DNA of 64,000 bases from CAVPUA01 sp963828015. Lineage in GTDB: Bacteria > Actinomycetota > Actinomycetes > Mycobacteriales > Jatrophihabitantaceae. The DNA lies in contig CAWHCD010000002.1 of NCBI GenBank assembly GCA_963828015.1, positions 124,001 through 188,000 on the forward strand, read 5' to 3'. Within the stretch, counting starts at the first letter, position 1. Each line of letters begins with the position of its first letter. Of this stretch, positions 1 through 8,401 are shown one piece after another. The notes below the pieces were generated by a model. The model was given only the letters and a program-made list of their open reading frames with translations, was not told where the DNA came from and made no database searches. The translations under genes and the position numbers were made by a program.

Positions 1-1
1 C

Positions 2-250
2 TACGGGGCGCCGTCGAAGACGTTCGCGGTCGGTCTGGGCTGCGAGACCCGCCACGCCAGCCGGCTGGTCTACTCGGCCGGGCTCGACCTCGAGGATCGC
101 GAGTCGGCCACCCCGATCGGGATGGGCTGCAAGATGTGCGAGCGCCCGGCCTGCGCGCAACGGGCCTTTCCGCCCTTGGGTCGCGCGCTCGCGGTCGATC
201 AGAACCGCACCACGTTCGCGGCCTATCCGGTCGCGGAACTCAACCCCTGA
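2..250 (+). CDS. RamB/ScfR-type transcriptional regulator, C-terminal part
   Basis: The last 82 codons of a gene that begins before the window, read from base 2 to the TGA at 248-250. The end contains CKMCERPACAQRAFPPLG followed by a GRALAVDQNRTT stretch. That cysteine pattern is typical of the C-terminal domain of XRE-type short-chain fatty acyl-CoA regulators (RamB, PrpR, ScfR). In this family the domain binds an effector and an N-terminal helix-turn-helix binds DNA. RamB-type regulators control acetate, propionate or glyoxylate-shunt genes; which target applies here cannot be seen. The gene converges on the amidohydrolase at 361-1659, with a perfect inverted repeat between them. Confidence 0.8.
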   Translation, partial: YGAPSKTFAVGLGCETRHASRLVYSAGLDLEDRESATPIGMGCKMCERPACAQRAFPPLGRALAVDQNRTTFAAYPVAELNP

Positions 251-264
251 CGGACGGCGCGCAG

Positions 265-316
265 TGATCAACAGCGACTTTTGGTCGCTATAGCAGCCAA
301 AAGTCGCTGTTGATCA
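265..316. terminator. Perfect 20-bp inverted repeat between convergent genes
   Basis: The arm TGATCAACAGCGACTTTTGG (265-284) is exactly complementary to 297-316, with a 12-base loop that itself contains the palindrome GCTATAGC (287-294). It lies between the stop codon of the ScfR-like gene (250) and the stop codon of the amidohydrolase (361). The placement suits a bidirectional terminator. There is no long T tract, so it would be a hairpin-only terminator, as is usual in actinobacteria. Confidence 0.7.
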
Positions 317-360
317 AAGGTGGCCGCGCCCGGCGGAAGTCCCGGCGGCGGCAAGCAGCC

Positions 361-1659
361 TCAGCTGACCGGCAGGTAGGACGAGTCCGGGGTGACCGGT
401 GCGAACTTCTTGCTGGTGTCGAAGCCGACGATCTTGGCCAGGGTGCCGCCGAGCATCTTGGCTCGTTCGTCGTCGGGTACGTCGAAGAGCTGTTCGTCGA
501 TGACGGCCTGCGAACCGAGGAAGGTGCCCTCGGCGTGGGGGTAGTCGTTGCCCCAGTAGATGGTGTCCACGCCGGTGATGTGGCGGGCCTGCACGGCCAT
601 GCGGTCATCAGCGAACTGGACGCGGATGTTGCGGCGCACGTATTCGCTGGGCTTGAGGTCGTAGGGCCAGCGCTCGTTGATCAGGAACAGCTGACCGAAC
701 AGTTCCTGCTGGTCCATCGGCTTGCCTTCCTGCAGGAAGCCCATCCACCAGTCCGCGTCTTGCCCGGTGCCGGTGCGCCAGCCCTTGTCCATCATGGACA
801 TGAAGTGTGCGAGCCAGCCGGCGTTGTACTCGGTCATGTTGAACATCAGGTTGGGGTGCCGATCGCAGGCACCGGAGGCAACCAACTCCGAGATGATCCG
901 CATCGGGACCGCGCCGGAGGAGTTGCCGCCGCCGCCGGTGCGGGCGGCCAGGGTGGCGTTGGTCAGTTCCTTGTCCTTGCCCATGGCCATCGCGGTGAGG
1001 ATGCCCTTGACGGCGTCGCCGGTGATCGAGTTGCCGGTCTTGGTGTTCGCGCCGCCGGCGGCGAGGTGGAAGAAGATCGGCATGTTGTTGGCTTCCGCGC
1101 ACGCCCACAGCGGTTCGTACTCCGCGGCGTGGTAGGGCAGCGGCTGGGGGTGTTCAGGCAGGAACAGCCCACGCAGGCCCAGTTCGACGGCCCGCTCGAC
1201 TTCCTTGACCGCGTCGGCGATGTTGGTGGTCGGGATCGAGGCCAGCGGCCGCATCCGATCCGCGTGCGGGGTGTAGGTCTCGGCGATCCAGTCGTTGTAG
1301 ACCTTGGTGTGGGCCAGCGCGACCTCGTGGTCATCGGTGTAGGTCGCGAACAACGCGAAGTTGGAGAACAACACCGTCGCATCGACACCGTCGCGGTCCA
1401 TGTCACGCAGGATGCCGGCCGGCTCCCAGTCCGGCGTCGGGCCGGTGTGCTGGCGGTACCGCGAGACCGTCCAGCCCTCATAGCCCGGCGCGTGCACCGT
1501 GCGGAACACCGTGTGCCCACCCGGAACCAACGGCTCCTCGAGCTCGAACTCCGTCTGGGTCAGCGCCTTGTCGCGCAGATTCTTCGGCAGTCGCTCGGTG
1601 AACAGATCGAGCGGCTCGATCAGGTGGCTGTCGCCGGAGACGATGAACTCTTTGGTCAT
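361..1659 (-). CDS. Amidohydrolase family (amidohydrolase 2) metal-dependent hydrolase
   Basis: A 432-residue TIM-barrel protein of the amidohydrolase-2/ACMSD-like family, which hydrolyses or decarboxylates ring-cleavage and aromatic-acid substrates using a divalent metal. The N-terminus VSGDSHLIEP carries a D-x-H metal-site pattern. FFHLAAGG in the middle supplies a barrel histidine, and WGNDYPHAEG near the C-terminus contains the conserved aspartate and histidine. The length fits the family. It is divergent from the TetR regulator at 1764, suggesting regulation by it. A second family member lies at 10825-12042, and P450 and dehydrogenase genes lie between, so a shared catabolic role is likely. 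The substrate cannot be inferred. Confidence 0.85.
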   Translation of the reverse strand: MTKEFIVSGDSHLIEPLDLFTERLPKNLRDKALTQTEFELEEPLVPGGHTVFRTVHAPGYEGWTVSRYRQHTGPTPDWEPAGILRDMDRDGVDATVLFSNFALFATYTDDHEVALAHTKVYNDWIAETYTPHADRMRPLASIPTTNIADAVKEVERAVELGLRGLFLPEHPQPLPYHAAEYEPLWACAEANNMPIFFHLAAGGANTKTGNSITGDAVKGILTAMAMGKDKELTNATLAARTGGGGNSSGAVPMRIISELVASGACDRHPNLMFNMTEYNAGWLAHFMSMMDKGWRTGTGQDADWWMGFLQEGKPMDQQELFGQLFLINERWPYDLKPSEYVRRNIRVQFADDRMAVQARHITGVDTIYWGNDYPHAEGTFLGSQAVIDEQLFDVPDDERAKMLGGTLAKIVGFDTSKKFAPVTPDSSYLPVS

Positions 1660-1763
1660 GTCATTGCCCTTCTGGGTCTGCTCGAGGTCCGTCCGCGATT
1701 AGTAGCAGCTTAGGCAAATATGCAGTCAAATGCAAGTATGCGTCTCAATGCTAATGTCTGCTC

Positions 1764-2348
1764 ATGGCCGTCGTCGAGTCGTCGCTGCGGGAGCGCTCGA
1801 AGGCCAAGCGGCGCGCCGCCATCCAGCGCGCCGCGTTCCGCTTGTTCGCCGAGCGAGGCTATGAAGGCGCCACGATCGCCGAGATCGCGGAGGAGGCCGA
1901 GGTCGCGCCTCGAACGGTGACGATGTACTTCCCCAGCAAGATGGATATCGCGATGTCAACGTCCAGCGACATCGCCGCCCGACTGGCCGAGACGTTCCGG
2001 ACCAATCCCCAGCTCAGCTTCTCCGCCGTGATCGAGGAGTGGCTGACGACCGAGAACCCCAGCCCGGACACTGAGTTGATCGCGTTGGCCGAAACGATGT
2101 TCAACGCCAATCCCACCCTGCGCGCCGTTTCGAACGGGCAGTTCGCCGAGGTCCATGTCTTCGCCGGACCGGCGTTGCTGGAGGAGATCGGCTTGCCGCC
2201 GGACGACCCCATGGTCAAGATCGTCAGCGCGGCGGTGAGCGGAGCCATAACCGAGTACCGCAGCGGGGCCGGTGTTGTCGTTGGTGAAGGCCAGGCCGAG
2301 TTCATCCGCTACCTGCGCGCCATCATTGCCGCTGCGCGTAAGTCCTGA
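1764..2348 (+). CDS. TetR/AcrR family transcriptional regulator
   Basis: A 194-residue one-domain regulator. Residues about 10-55 form a TetR helix-turn-helix (AIQRAAFRLFAERGYEGATIAEIAEEAEV followed, after a turn, by TVTMYFPSK, the recognition-helix end). The remainder is a ligand-binding domain that cannot be assigned. The ATG at 1764 is preceded by a 104-bp region shared with the divergent amidohydrolase promoter, which contains several ATGCA/AATGC words (1719-1752) that could be operator half sites. TetR members usually repress the divergent gene and release DNA on ligand binding; that role here is inferred from position only. Confidence 0.9.
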   Translation: MAVVESSLRERSKAKRRAAIQRAAFRLFAERGYEGATIAEIAEEAEVAPRTVTMYFPSKMDIAMSTSSDIAARLAETFRTNPQLSFSAVIEEWLTTENPSPDTELIALAETMFNANPTLRAVSNGQFAEVHVFAGPALLEEIGLPPDDPMVKIVSAAVSGAITEYRSGAGVVVGEGQAEFIRYLRAIIAAARKS

Positions 2349-2438
2349 CGCCGGTACGTATCTGGCCGCCTCTGCCGTCGCTCCTCATCTGTGGTCCGCC
2401 ACCGCGACGGGTCGTCACCGCCCAGATGGGAGAACATC

Positions 2439-2699
2439 ATGCGTTACGTCATCTTCGGCAACATCGGCAGCGATGCCGGCTACTGGACGTTCGAGAACGG
2501 CAAGTTCGTGCACCACGGCGGTTGGGAGATCGAGTCGATCCGAGAGGTGCAGCAAGCGCTGACCCTGATCGCCGAGGCAAGCAAGCTGCGCACACCCGGC
2601 CTGGCCGAACGGCTCACTGGAGTGCTCGACGAGTTCGTCGGCTCCGAGCTGACCGAGCACGTCGGCAAGGGCCAGAACGTCGTCGTCGTCGTCGGATGA
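2439..2699 (+). CDS. Small conserved-looking protein of unknown function
   Basis: An 86-residue protein beginning MRYVIFGNIGSDAGYW. I chose the ATG at 2439 because GGGAG (2428-2432) sits at ribosome-binding distance; an in-frame upstream start at 2391 lacks one. There is no signal peptide or membrane segment. The C-terminus ends in a run of valines (QNVVVVVG). I do not recognise the family. Its stop overlaps the next start (ATGA at 2696-2699), so the two are translationally coupled and probably work together. Confidence 0.7.
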   Translation: MRYVIFGNIGSDAGYWTFENGKFVHHGGWEIESIREVQQALTLIAEASKLRTPGLAERLTGVLDEFVGSELTEHVGKGQNVVVVVG

Positions 2700-3475
2700 G
2701 CACCCAGCTCGAAGGTGGGGTCCGCCTGGCCGCGGACCCCACCATCGGCTACGCGGCCTGGTTCCATGAACTCGACGCGTGGACCGAGTACTGGGACATC
2801 TACCACCCCGAGACCCGCGGTCGCTTCTACTTCGGCGACGGTGGCGAAGAGACCGGCCTACTCACGGTGTTGCTGCCCCGCTCCGGACGGCCGCCCGCGT
2901 TCCAGACCTGGGTCGCCGTGGCCCTGCAGCAGGCGCCGCACCAACATTTCGCGGACGCGATACGTGAACCGGCTACGCGGGCGGCGGTGCTGGAGGTCGA
3001 TGAGCTGGTCGGGGCGTTGTTCGCCCGTCACTTCGGCGCGGCCACTGATCCCGCGGCGCAGGCGGACTATCTGCGGGCCACCCACCTGTTCGCCCTCGAT
3101 GCATTGCCACCGGCCACCGAGCGGGCCAAGCGCATACCGCCCGATGATCACCGCGCTCGTACCGCGGGGCGTCACACGCTCGACGGCGACCTCATGTGGT
3201 TCGCCTGGGCCCTGCACACCGAGGCCGCCGTACTGCTACTTGGCCCACACGATCCCGGTCACGCGCGCCGCTCGCTGATGCTGGCCGCGGTGGCCACCGG
3301 CTGTGCGGCGAACTTCGCCTGGCGCGGACATCGGCGCACCCGGCCTGAATATCGCGCCGACGAGGCGACCGCCACGCTGCTACGTGAACGCGGGCGGGCC
3401 TGGACGGCGGACTCGGTTGCCGCCGCCGAGGAGATCCGTGCCCTCTACCGCCTGCGCGAATGGGGCCACGTCTAG
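2696..3475 (+). CDS. Protein of unknown function, coupled to the small gene upstream
   Basis: A 259-residue protein starting MSTQLEGGVRLAADPTIGYA. The start is fixed by the 4-bp ATGA overlap with the preceding gene. It is rich in tryptophan, histidine and arginine (WFHELDAWTEYWDIYHPE near the N-terminus; LDGDLMWFAWALHTEAAVLLLG near residue 170). The last hydrophobic stretch could be a buried or membrane-associated helix. I see no catalytic motif and no family I can name. It converges on the barrel protein at 3480 with only four bases between the stops. Confidence 0.7.
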   Translation: MSTQLEGGVRLAADPTIGYAAWFHELDAWTEYWDIYHPETRGRFYFGDGGEETGLLTVLLPRSGRPPAFQTWVAVALQQAPHQHFADAIREPATRAAVLEVDELVGALFARHFGAATDPAAQADYLRATHLFALDALPPATERAKRIPPDDHRARTAGRHTLDGDLMWFAWALHTEAAVLLLGPHDPGHARRSLMLAAVATGCAANFAWRGHRRTRPEYRADEATATLLRERGRAWTADSVAAAEEIRALYRLREWGHV

Positions 3476-3479
3476 GCGA

Positions 3480-4358
3480 TTACGGTGTCATCCGGGCGGC
3501 CCAGTGCTGTTCGAGCACCGTGCGCATCGCAGCGAACTGTAGCCGGGCGAACTCGGCCGGTCCGCGCGCCATCAGGTCCGAGGAGAAGACCTCGGCGGTG
3601 ACGATGGGTTGCGCGCCCCTGTCGGCCAATGCATCGAGCAGTCCGACGATGTCGATGTCGCCGTCACCGGGCAGCCGCCGGGCGGTGCCCGTCTCCCGGA
3701 TGGCGTCGTCGGGTCGTTGTGCGGGCAGATCGGCCAGCTGTACGGCATGGAATCGCTCGGCTGGAATGGCGCGCAGCGTGTCGAGATCCGGGCCCCCGGG
3801 TTGGCGGAACCAATGACAGGTGTCGATCACCAGGCCGAAGTTGGCGCGGTCTACGGCATCCAGCAACCGGGCGGCGTCGGCGATCGTGGCAATGGCGGTG
3901 AACGGCAGGAACTCGAAGCTGACCGTCAGCCCGCGGTCGGCCGCGAGATCGCACAGATACGCCATGCCGGACGCGGCCTGCTGCAACGACGCCAGCTCGG
4001 CTTCCATCGTGATCGCGATGACGTTCGGGGCACCGGACTGCGCGCTCAGGTCGAGTACCTTCTCGTTCGCCTGCCTGATCGCGGCGTGATCGGTGGTCGT
4101 CCAGCCGGTCAGGATCTCGCAGGTGACGACCCGTAGGCCGCGGTCGCGGTGGCGGTCAAAGAACTCCGCCGGGCTTGCCCCCGACCAGTCGACGTGAGCG
4201 GTCCAGATCGAGGCCTCGCCGAACCCGGCGTCCGCGGTCGCGTCGATCACGGTGAGCACTTCGGCCGCGGCCAGCTGGCGGTGCCCGAAGAGCGTGCGGG
4301 TGCACAGCCCGATCCGATCCGGAGCGCCGACGACGGCCGGCTGCGCAGCTTGGCTCAT
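3480..4358 (-). CDS. Xylose-isomerase-like TIM barrel (sugar phosphate isomerase/epimerase family)
   Basis: A 292-residue protein of the AP-endonuclease-2/xylose-isomerase-like fold. Likely metal ligands are the glutamate in SFEFLPF, the aspartate and histidine in VIDTCHWF, and the glutamate in VTAEVFS, all spaced as in sugar isomerases and inosose dehydratases. The frame is open further upstream, but that would run into the divergent gene at 4433. The ATG at 4358 (MSQAAQP) gives the normal family length. The substrate is unknown; the family acts on sugars, inositol derivatives or hydroxypyruvate. Confidence 0.8.
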   Translation of the reverse strand: MSQAAQPAVVGAPDRIGLCTRTLFGHRQLAAAEVLTVIDATADAGFGEASIWTAHVDWSGASPAEFFDRHRDRGLRVVTCEILTGWTTTDHAAIRQANEKVLDLSAQSGAPNVIAITMEAELASLQQAASGMAYLCDLAADRGLTVSFEFLPFTAIATIADAARLLDAVDRANFGLVIDTCHWFRQPGGPDLDTLRAIPAERFHAVQLADLPAQRPDDAIRETGTARRLPGDGDIDIVGLLDALADRGAQPIVTAEVFSSDLMARGPAEFARLQFAAMRTVLEQHWAARMTP

Positions 4359-4432
4359 GACACTTTCTAGCAGCAGGGCGTCGAGCCGATTCGGGGTGGA
4401 CCGGCGGCTCGCAGGTGCGCGAAGGTGGGTGC

Positions 4433-4867
4433 ATGGCGACTGAGTTCCAAGTGTCCTTCGACAGTGCGGACCCGGCGGCGCACGCGGCCTTCTGGGCCGA
4501 GGCGTTGCACTACGTAGCCCAGCCCCCGCCGCCCGGATTCGACTCGTGGGACGCCGCGCTCGAGGCTTGGGAGGTTCCACCCGAGCACCGAAACGACGCC
4601 GCCGCACTCATCGATCCCGACGGCGTCGGTCCGCGGCTGTTCTTCCAGAAGGTGCCCGAGCCGAAGACGGCCAAGAACCGCGTGCACCTGGATCTGCGGG
4701 CGGCGGCCGGGCTGCCGCCGCAGGACCGATCCGACGCCCTCGAGGCTGAGTGCACTCGCTTGGTCGCGTTCGGCGCTCGTCGGGTCCGGCGCATGGAGGC
4801 CGACGCAATCAACAATGTCTGCATCGTGATGCAGGATCCGGAGGGCAACGAGTTCTGCCTCGACTGA
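4433..4867 (+). CDS. VOC (glyoxalase/bleomycin-resistance) family protein
   Basis: A 144-residue VOC-fold protein (MATEFQVSFDSADPAAHAAFW). The beta-alpha-beta module with a bulky AHAAFWAEAL helix, a central RVHLDLR strand and the final DPEGNEFCLD motif are characteristic of actinobacterial glyoxalase-like proteins. GAAGGTGGG (4421-4429) is a good ribosome-binding site for the ATG at 4433. Members bind a metal or a small ligand; the function is not predictable. It is divergent from the isomerase-like gene, with 74 bp between. Confidence 0.85.
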   Translation: MATEFQVSFDSADPAAHAAFWAEALHYVAQPPPPGFDSWDAALEAWEVPPEHRNDAAALIDPDGVGPRLFFQKVPEPKTAKNRVHLDLRAAAGLPPQDRSDALEAECTRLVAFGARRVRRMEADAINNVCIVMQDPEGNEFCLD

Positions 4868-4929
4868 GCCGAGCCACCGGCACGGAGCGCGAGTCCTCTT
4901 GCCGCCAACCAGCCAAGATCGTAGGTTTA

Positions 4930-4969
4930 CCAACATCTAGTTGAGAAAGCTACCTATATCCAATGTTGG
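4930..4969. promoter_or_regulatory. Possible operator upstream of the ferredoxin-P450 pair
   Basis: The half sites CCAACAT (4930-4936) and ATGTTGG (4963-4969) are exact inverted copies 26 bases apart, in an AT-richer stretch upstream of the ferredoxin start at 5019. Location and symmetry suggest a regulator site, but the spacing is long and no cognate regulator is adjacent. Confidence 0.25.
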
Positions 4970-5018
4970 CTGGCGGGTTGTCAGCGGACTCATTCGACCC
5001 GGTAGAGCGGAGCCAATT

Positions 5019-5210
5019 ATGAGGATCCACGTCGACGCGGACAAGTGCCAGGGGCACACCATCTGTGCGATGCGTGCGCCTGAGCTGTTCGAGCTCAGCG
5101 ATATCGACGGCCACTCCACGGCCCTCGTCGATGAGGTCCCGGACGGCCAGGAGGAGAACGCGCTGGACGCGTTCCGATCCTGCCCCGAGCAAGCCATCGT
5201 CATCAGCTGA
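5019..5210 (+). CDS. [3Fe-4S] ferredoxin, P450 partner
   Basis: A 63-residue ferredoxin starting MRIHVDADKC. Cluster ligands C10, C16 and C55, with a histidine at 13 where a fourth cysteine could be, give the CxxHxxC...CP pattern of [3Fe-4S] ferredoxins that serve actinobacterial P450s. It lies 30 bp upstream of the P450 at 5241 on the same strand, so the two are probably co-transcribed and it delivers electrons to that enzyme. No ferredoxin reductase is nearby. The ATG at 5019 was chosen because it gives the compact family length. Confidence 0.9.
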   Translation: MRIHVDADKCQGHTICAMRAPELFELSDIDGHSTALVDEVPDGQEENALDAFRSCPEQAIVIS

Positions 5211-5240
5211 GCGCTGTTCATCTTCAGGAAGGCGAACGAC

Positions 5241-6611
5241 ATGACCGTCGAAGATCTTGACCGGACAGCACAGGATGACGAGGCCCGCCGCCAGCCTCGG
5301 TACCAGTTCGACCGCCACACGCCGGAATATCGCCTCCGATTCGAGGAAGTCACCCGGGAGCTCCAGGAGAACAGCCCGGTGGCCTGGTCCGATACTCATG
5401 GCGGGCACTGGGTGGCCAGCGGCCACGAAGAGGTGTTCGAGCTCGCGCGCCGGGCCGACGTGCTGTCCAACGACCACGACATCACCGGAGAGCGTCCGGC
5501 CTACCAAGGCATCAGCATTCCGCCGACGACCCGCAAGCAGAAGGGCGGGTTCCTCGAGATGGACCCGCCCGAGCAGAGGCACTACCGGCAGTCTCTCAAT
5601 CCCTATCTCTCGCCGGCGGCCGTGGCCCGATGGACCCCGTTCGTGGATGAGATCGTGCAGGCCAGCCTGAATGAAAAGATCGAGAGCGGCTCGATCGACT
5701 TCGTCGACGACCTGGCCAACGTCGTCCCGGCCGTTCTCACGCTGGCGATGATGGGGCTGCCGCTGAAGGACTGGGAGATCTACTGCGAGCCGGCGCACGC
5801 CGGGGTCTACACCCCGCCGAACTCGCCCGACATGGCCCGGGTCATCGAGGCCGGCATGGCCATGGGGGCCAAGCTCTACCAGGCGATTCTCGAGATCCGC
5901 GCTACTCCGCGCCCGGGCATGATCGACGCACTGGTTCGCGCGCAGATCAACGGCAAGACGCCCGACGATACCGAGCTCGCCGGCGTGCTCGGGCTGCTGA
6001 TCGGTGGCGGCTTCGACACGACGACCGCGTTGACCGCGCACGCGCTGGAGTACCTGTCGGAAAATCCGGCCGACCGGGCGCGGCTCAGTTCCGAGCGCGA
6101 CACCCTGCTTGACTCAGCCACCGAGGAGTTCCTGCGGTTCTACACACCGGCTCCGGGCGACGGGCGCACCTTCAGCGCCGACTGCGAGATCGCGGGTAAA
6201 TCGTTCAAGGAGGGTGACCGGCTGTGGCTCTCGTGGGCCATGGCCAACCGCGATCCAAAGGTGTTTGCCGATCCGAACCGGATCGACCTGGATCGCAAGG
6301 GCAATCGCCACAACAGCTTCGGCCTGGGCATTCACCGTTGCATCGGCTCGAACATGGCCCGGATGACCTTCAAGCGCATGCTGCTCGCGGTCCTCGACCG
6401 GATGCCGGACTACGTCTGCGATCCGGCCGGGGCCGAGCACTACGCCACGATCGGGACGATCCAGGGCATGAAGCATCTGCCGGCCACGTTCACGCCAGGT
6501 CCGCGGATCGGCGCCGGCCTGGATGAAACGATCGCGACCCTGCAGCGGGTCTGCGATGAGCAGCGCCTGGCCGAGCCGGTGACGACGCACCATCAGGCCG
6601 CGCAGGTCTGA
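5241..6611 (+). CDS. Cytochrome P450
   Basis: A 456-residue soluble P450, one of two in the window. The I-helix oxygen-activation motif GGGFDTTT is near residue 255, the ExxR motif (EEFLRF) near 295, and the haem-binding loop FGLGIHRCIGSN near 360-371 with the axial cysteine around 367. The I-helix has glycine where alanine is usual (GGxDTT rather than AGxDTT), a known variation. Neighbouring amidohydrolases, dehydrogenases and a solute-binding protein suggest hydroxylation of an imported compound. The substrate is unknown. The preceding ferredoxin is the likely electron donor. Confidence 0.93.
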   Translation: MTVEDLDRTAQDDEARRQPRYQFDRHTPEYRLRFEEVTRELQENSPVAWSDTHGGHWVASGHEEVFELARRADVLSNDHDITGERPAYQGISIPPTTRKQKGGFLEMDPPEQRHYRQSLNPYLSPAAVARWTPFVDEIVQASLNEKIESGSIDFVDDLANVVPAVLTLAMMGLPLKDWEIYCEPAHAGVYTPPNSPDMARVIEAGMAMGAKLYQAILEIRATPRPGMIDALVRAQINGKTPDDTELAGVLGLLIGGGFDTTTALTAHALEYLSENPADRARLSSERDTLLDSATEEFLRFYTPAPGDGRTFSADCEIAGKSFKEGDRLWLSWAMANRDPKVFADPNRIDLDRKGNRHNSFGLGIHRCIGSNMARMTFKRMLLAVLDRMPDYVCDPAGAEHYATIGTIQGMKHLPATFTPGPRIGAGLDETIATLQRVCDEQRLAEPVTTHHQAAQV

Positions 6612-6763
6612 CGCGCCGATCGGCGGTTTCGCTTTCCTATCGCTCTGTCCGTTCTGGCGGGGTGTGCTGCAACAGCGTGCTCTGCGTTGGTGACCAACGG
6701 TCAGCACGCCTGCCGCTCGGCGAAACGACGATGCGGATCCGGTCTTGAATCGTTATCGAACCG

Positions 6764-6778
6764 TTGTCTAGTACACAA
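6764..6778. promoter_or_regulatory. Near-palindromic operator candidate upstream of the solute-binding protein
   Basis: TTGTCTAGTACACAA is a 15-bp palindrome with one mismatch pair. It lies 118 bp before the start of the solute-binding protein gene in an otherwise featureless 284-bp gap after the P450. Its form resembles GntR/FadR- or TetR-type boxes. No regulator is adjacent, so the assignment is tentative. Confidence 0.3.
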
Positions 6779-6895
6779 GAATGTGAGCCACGCTACATCC
6801 GTGTCCCTGCGGGGGCGCTCGGTTCTTGCTTATCCGCCGTTTTGCCTATTTTGCAGATCGGTCCGACCGGATCACTCGACTGAGTGGGAGAAACC

Positions 6896-8332
6896 ATGCG
6901 TGTCACCGAAAAAACGTCGAAACGCCACCGATCCGCGTGGGCCATCGGCCTCGCGCTCGTGGCCGTCGCCTCCCTGGCGATGACGGCGTGCAGCAGTAGC
7001 AGCAAGTCATCGGGGTCCTCGAGCAGTGCGGCCTCCAGTTCCTCCAGCGGCACCACGGCGTCAGCGGCCAATGGCGGATTGGGTGATCTCGGCAAGGCCA
7101 GCGGCGGCACCGACGTCGGCCTGACCGCAACGACCATGCGCATCGCCGTCATCGCCGACGTCGCCTCGCCGTTCCTGCCCGGCCTGTTCCAGAACTCCGT
7201 GGACGCGGTCAAGGCGTGGGCCAAGGTCGTCAACGCGCACGGTGGGCTCGCCGGACGCAAGGTGACGGTGGACTTCATCGACTCCAAGTCCGACCCCAAC
7301 ACCACCCGCAACGCCATCATCCAGGCCTGCGCGCAGGACTTCGCCATGGTGGGCACGTTCGCGCTCGGTGTTCACGACCGCGGCCGACATGGCCGCCTGC
7401 AAGAACTCCGGCCGGTCAGGCGATCGGTCTGCCCGACCTCGCCGCGCGGCCGACCACTCCGGCCGCGCAGTGCAACCCGACGACCTACATCATGAACGGA
7501 TCGGCGGTCTTCTGCGCCGGGCAGGGCAAGACCCCGCAGCCGTACCAGGTTCAGGTCGGCGAGTACCGCTACTTCCTGTCGCAGGACCCCGGTCTGCACG
7601 GGATCATGGTCGCGGCGAGTGACACCCCGGCGGTGCGAGCACGGCAACATCGCGACCTGGAACGCGGCCAAGGCCCTCGGCTTGAAGTCCGACGGGCAGG
7701 GCGTGTACGTGGTTTCGGCGGCATCTCCGCAGAGCGCGCTGACGCCGATCATCCAGGCGGCCAAGAAGGCCAAGTCCGACTTCGTCTACAACGAGGTCAC
7801 CTCGGGCACGATCATCCAGCTGCGCAACGAGGCTCAGCTGCAGGGCTTGACCTCGGTCAAGTACTGGGTCTGCCACATCGGCTGCTACGACAACAAGGTG
7901 CTGTCCGCGCGCGCCGCACGCAGTACGAGGGCATCTACTCCGAGATGAACATGCTGCCCTTCTACACCGAGGGCACGTCGAACCCGTCGCTGAACGCGTT
8001 GATCACCCAGCTCGGCAGACGTCGAGCAAGGTCGAACACCTACGGTGTCGACTCCTGGGTCGCGCGCGATGATGTTCCAGGACGCCGTCGTCAAGGCCGC
8101 GGCCACCGGGACGCTGAACCGCCAGACGCTGCTGGACGCGCTCAAGAGCACGCACGACGAGACCGCGCACGGCATCGTCGGCACCACCGATATCGGGGCC
8201 ACGCACGCTCAGCCCCTGCATGATGCTGTCGCAGGTGAAGAACGGCAAGTGGGTGCGCGCGTACCCGAGCCAGCCGGGCACGTTCAACTGCGATCGCCGC
8301 GAACCTGCAGATCGAGCTCGTACTCCGCCTAG
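6896..8332 (+). pseudogene. Liv-type ABC solute-binding lipoprotein, multiply frameshifted
   Basis: The start is clear: GGGAG, then ATG at 6896, a lysine/arginine-rich n-region, a hydrophobic core and a lipobox ending SLAMTAC with C32 as the lipidation site, then a serine-rich linker. The mature part matches branched-chain amino-acid-type periplasmic binding proteins (VDAVKAWAKVVNAHGGLAGRKV; VGTFAL). The coding signal then jumps between frames at about 7365, 7415, 7625, 7905, 8060 and 8200-8300. Joined, it gives one protein of about 470 residues ending near the TAG at 8330. Each jump is one or two bases, more like sequence error than decay. No permease or ATPase lies next to it, so its transporter partners are unknown. 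Confidence 0.75.
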
Positions 8333-8344
8333 ACCCGCTAGAAC

Positions 8345-8385
8345 CTCAGCGGCCCCTCCCCAGAGATTGGGGAGGGGCCGCTGAG
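8345..8385. terminator. 18-bp perfect hairpin between convergent genes
   Basis: CTCAGCGGCCCCTCCCCA (8345-8362) is exactly complementary to 8368-8385 around a five-base loop (GAGAT). It sits between the end of the solute-binding protein gene and the end of the SDR gene on the other strand, so it can terminate both. It has the classic short-loop, GC-rich shape but no T run. Confidence 0.85.
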
Positions 8386-8401
8386 CTGTGTGCGGGTGGG
8401 G

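Noticed and set aside
3480..4607. Longer N-terminus for the isomerase-like barrel
   Set aside because: The upstream part is arginine- and proline-rich and overlaps the divergent VOC gene start. The ATG at 4358 gives the family length.
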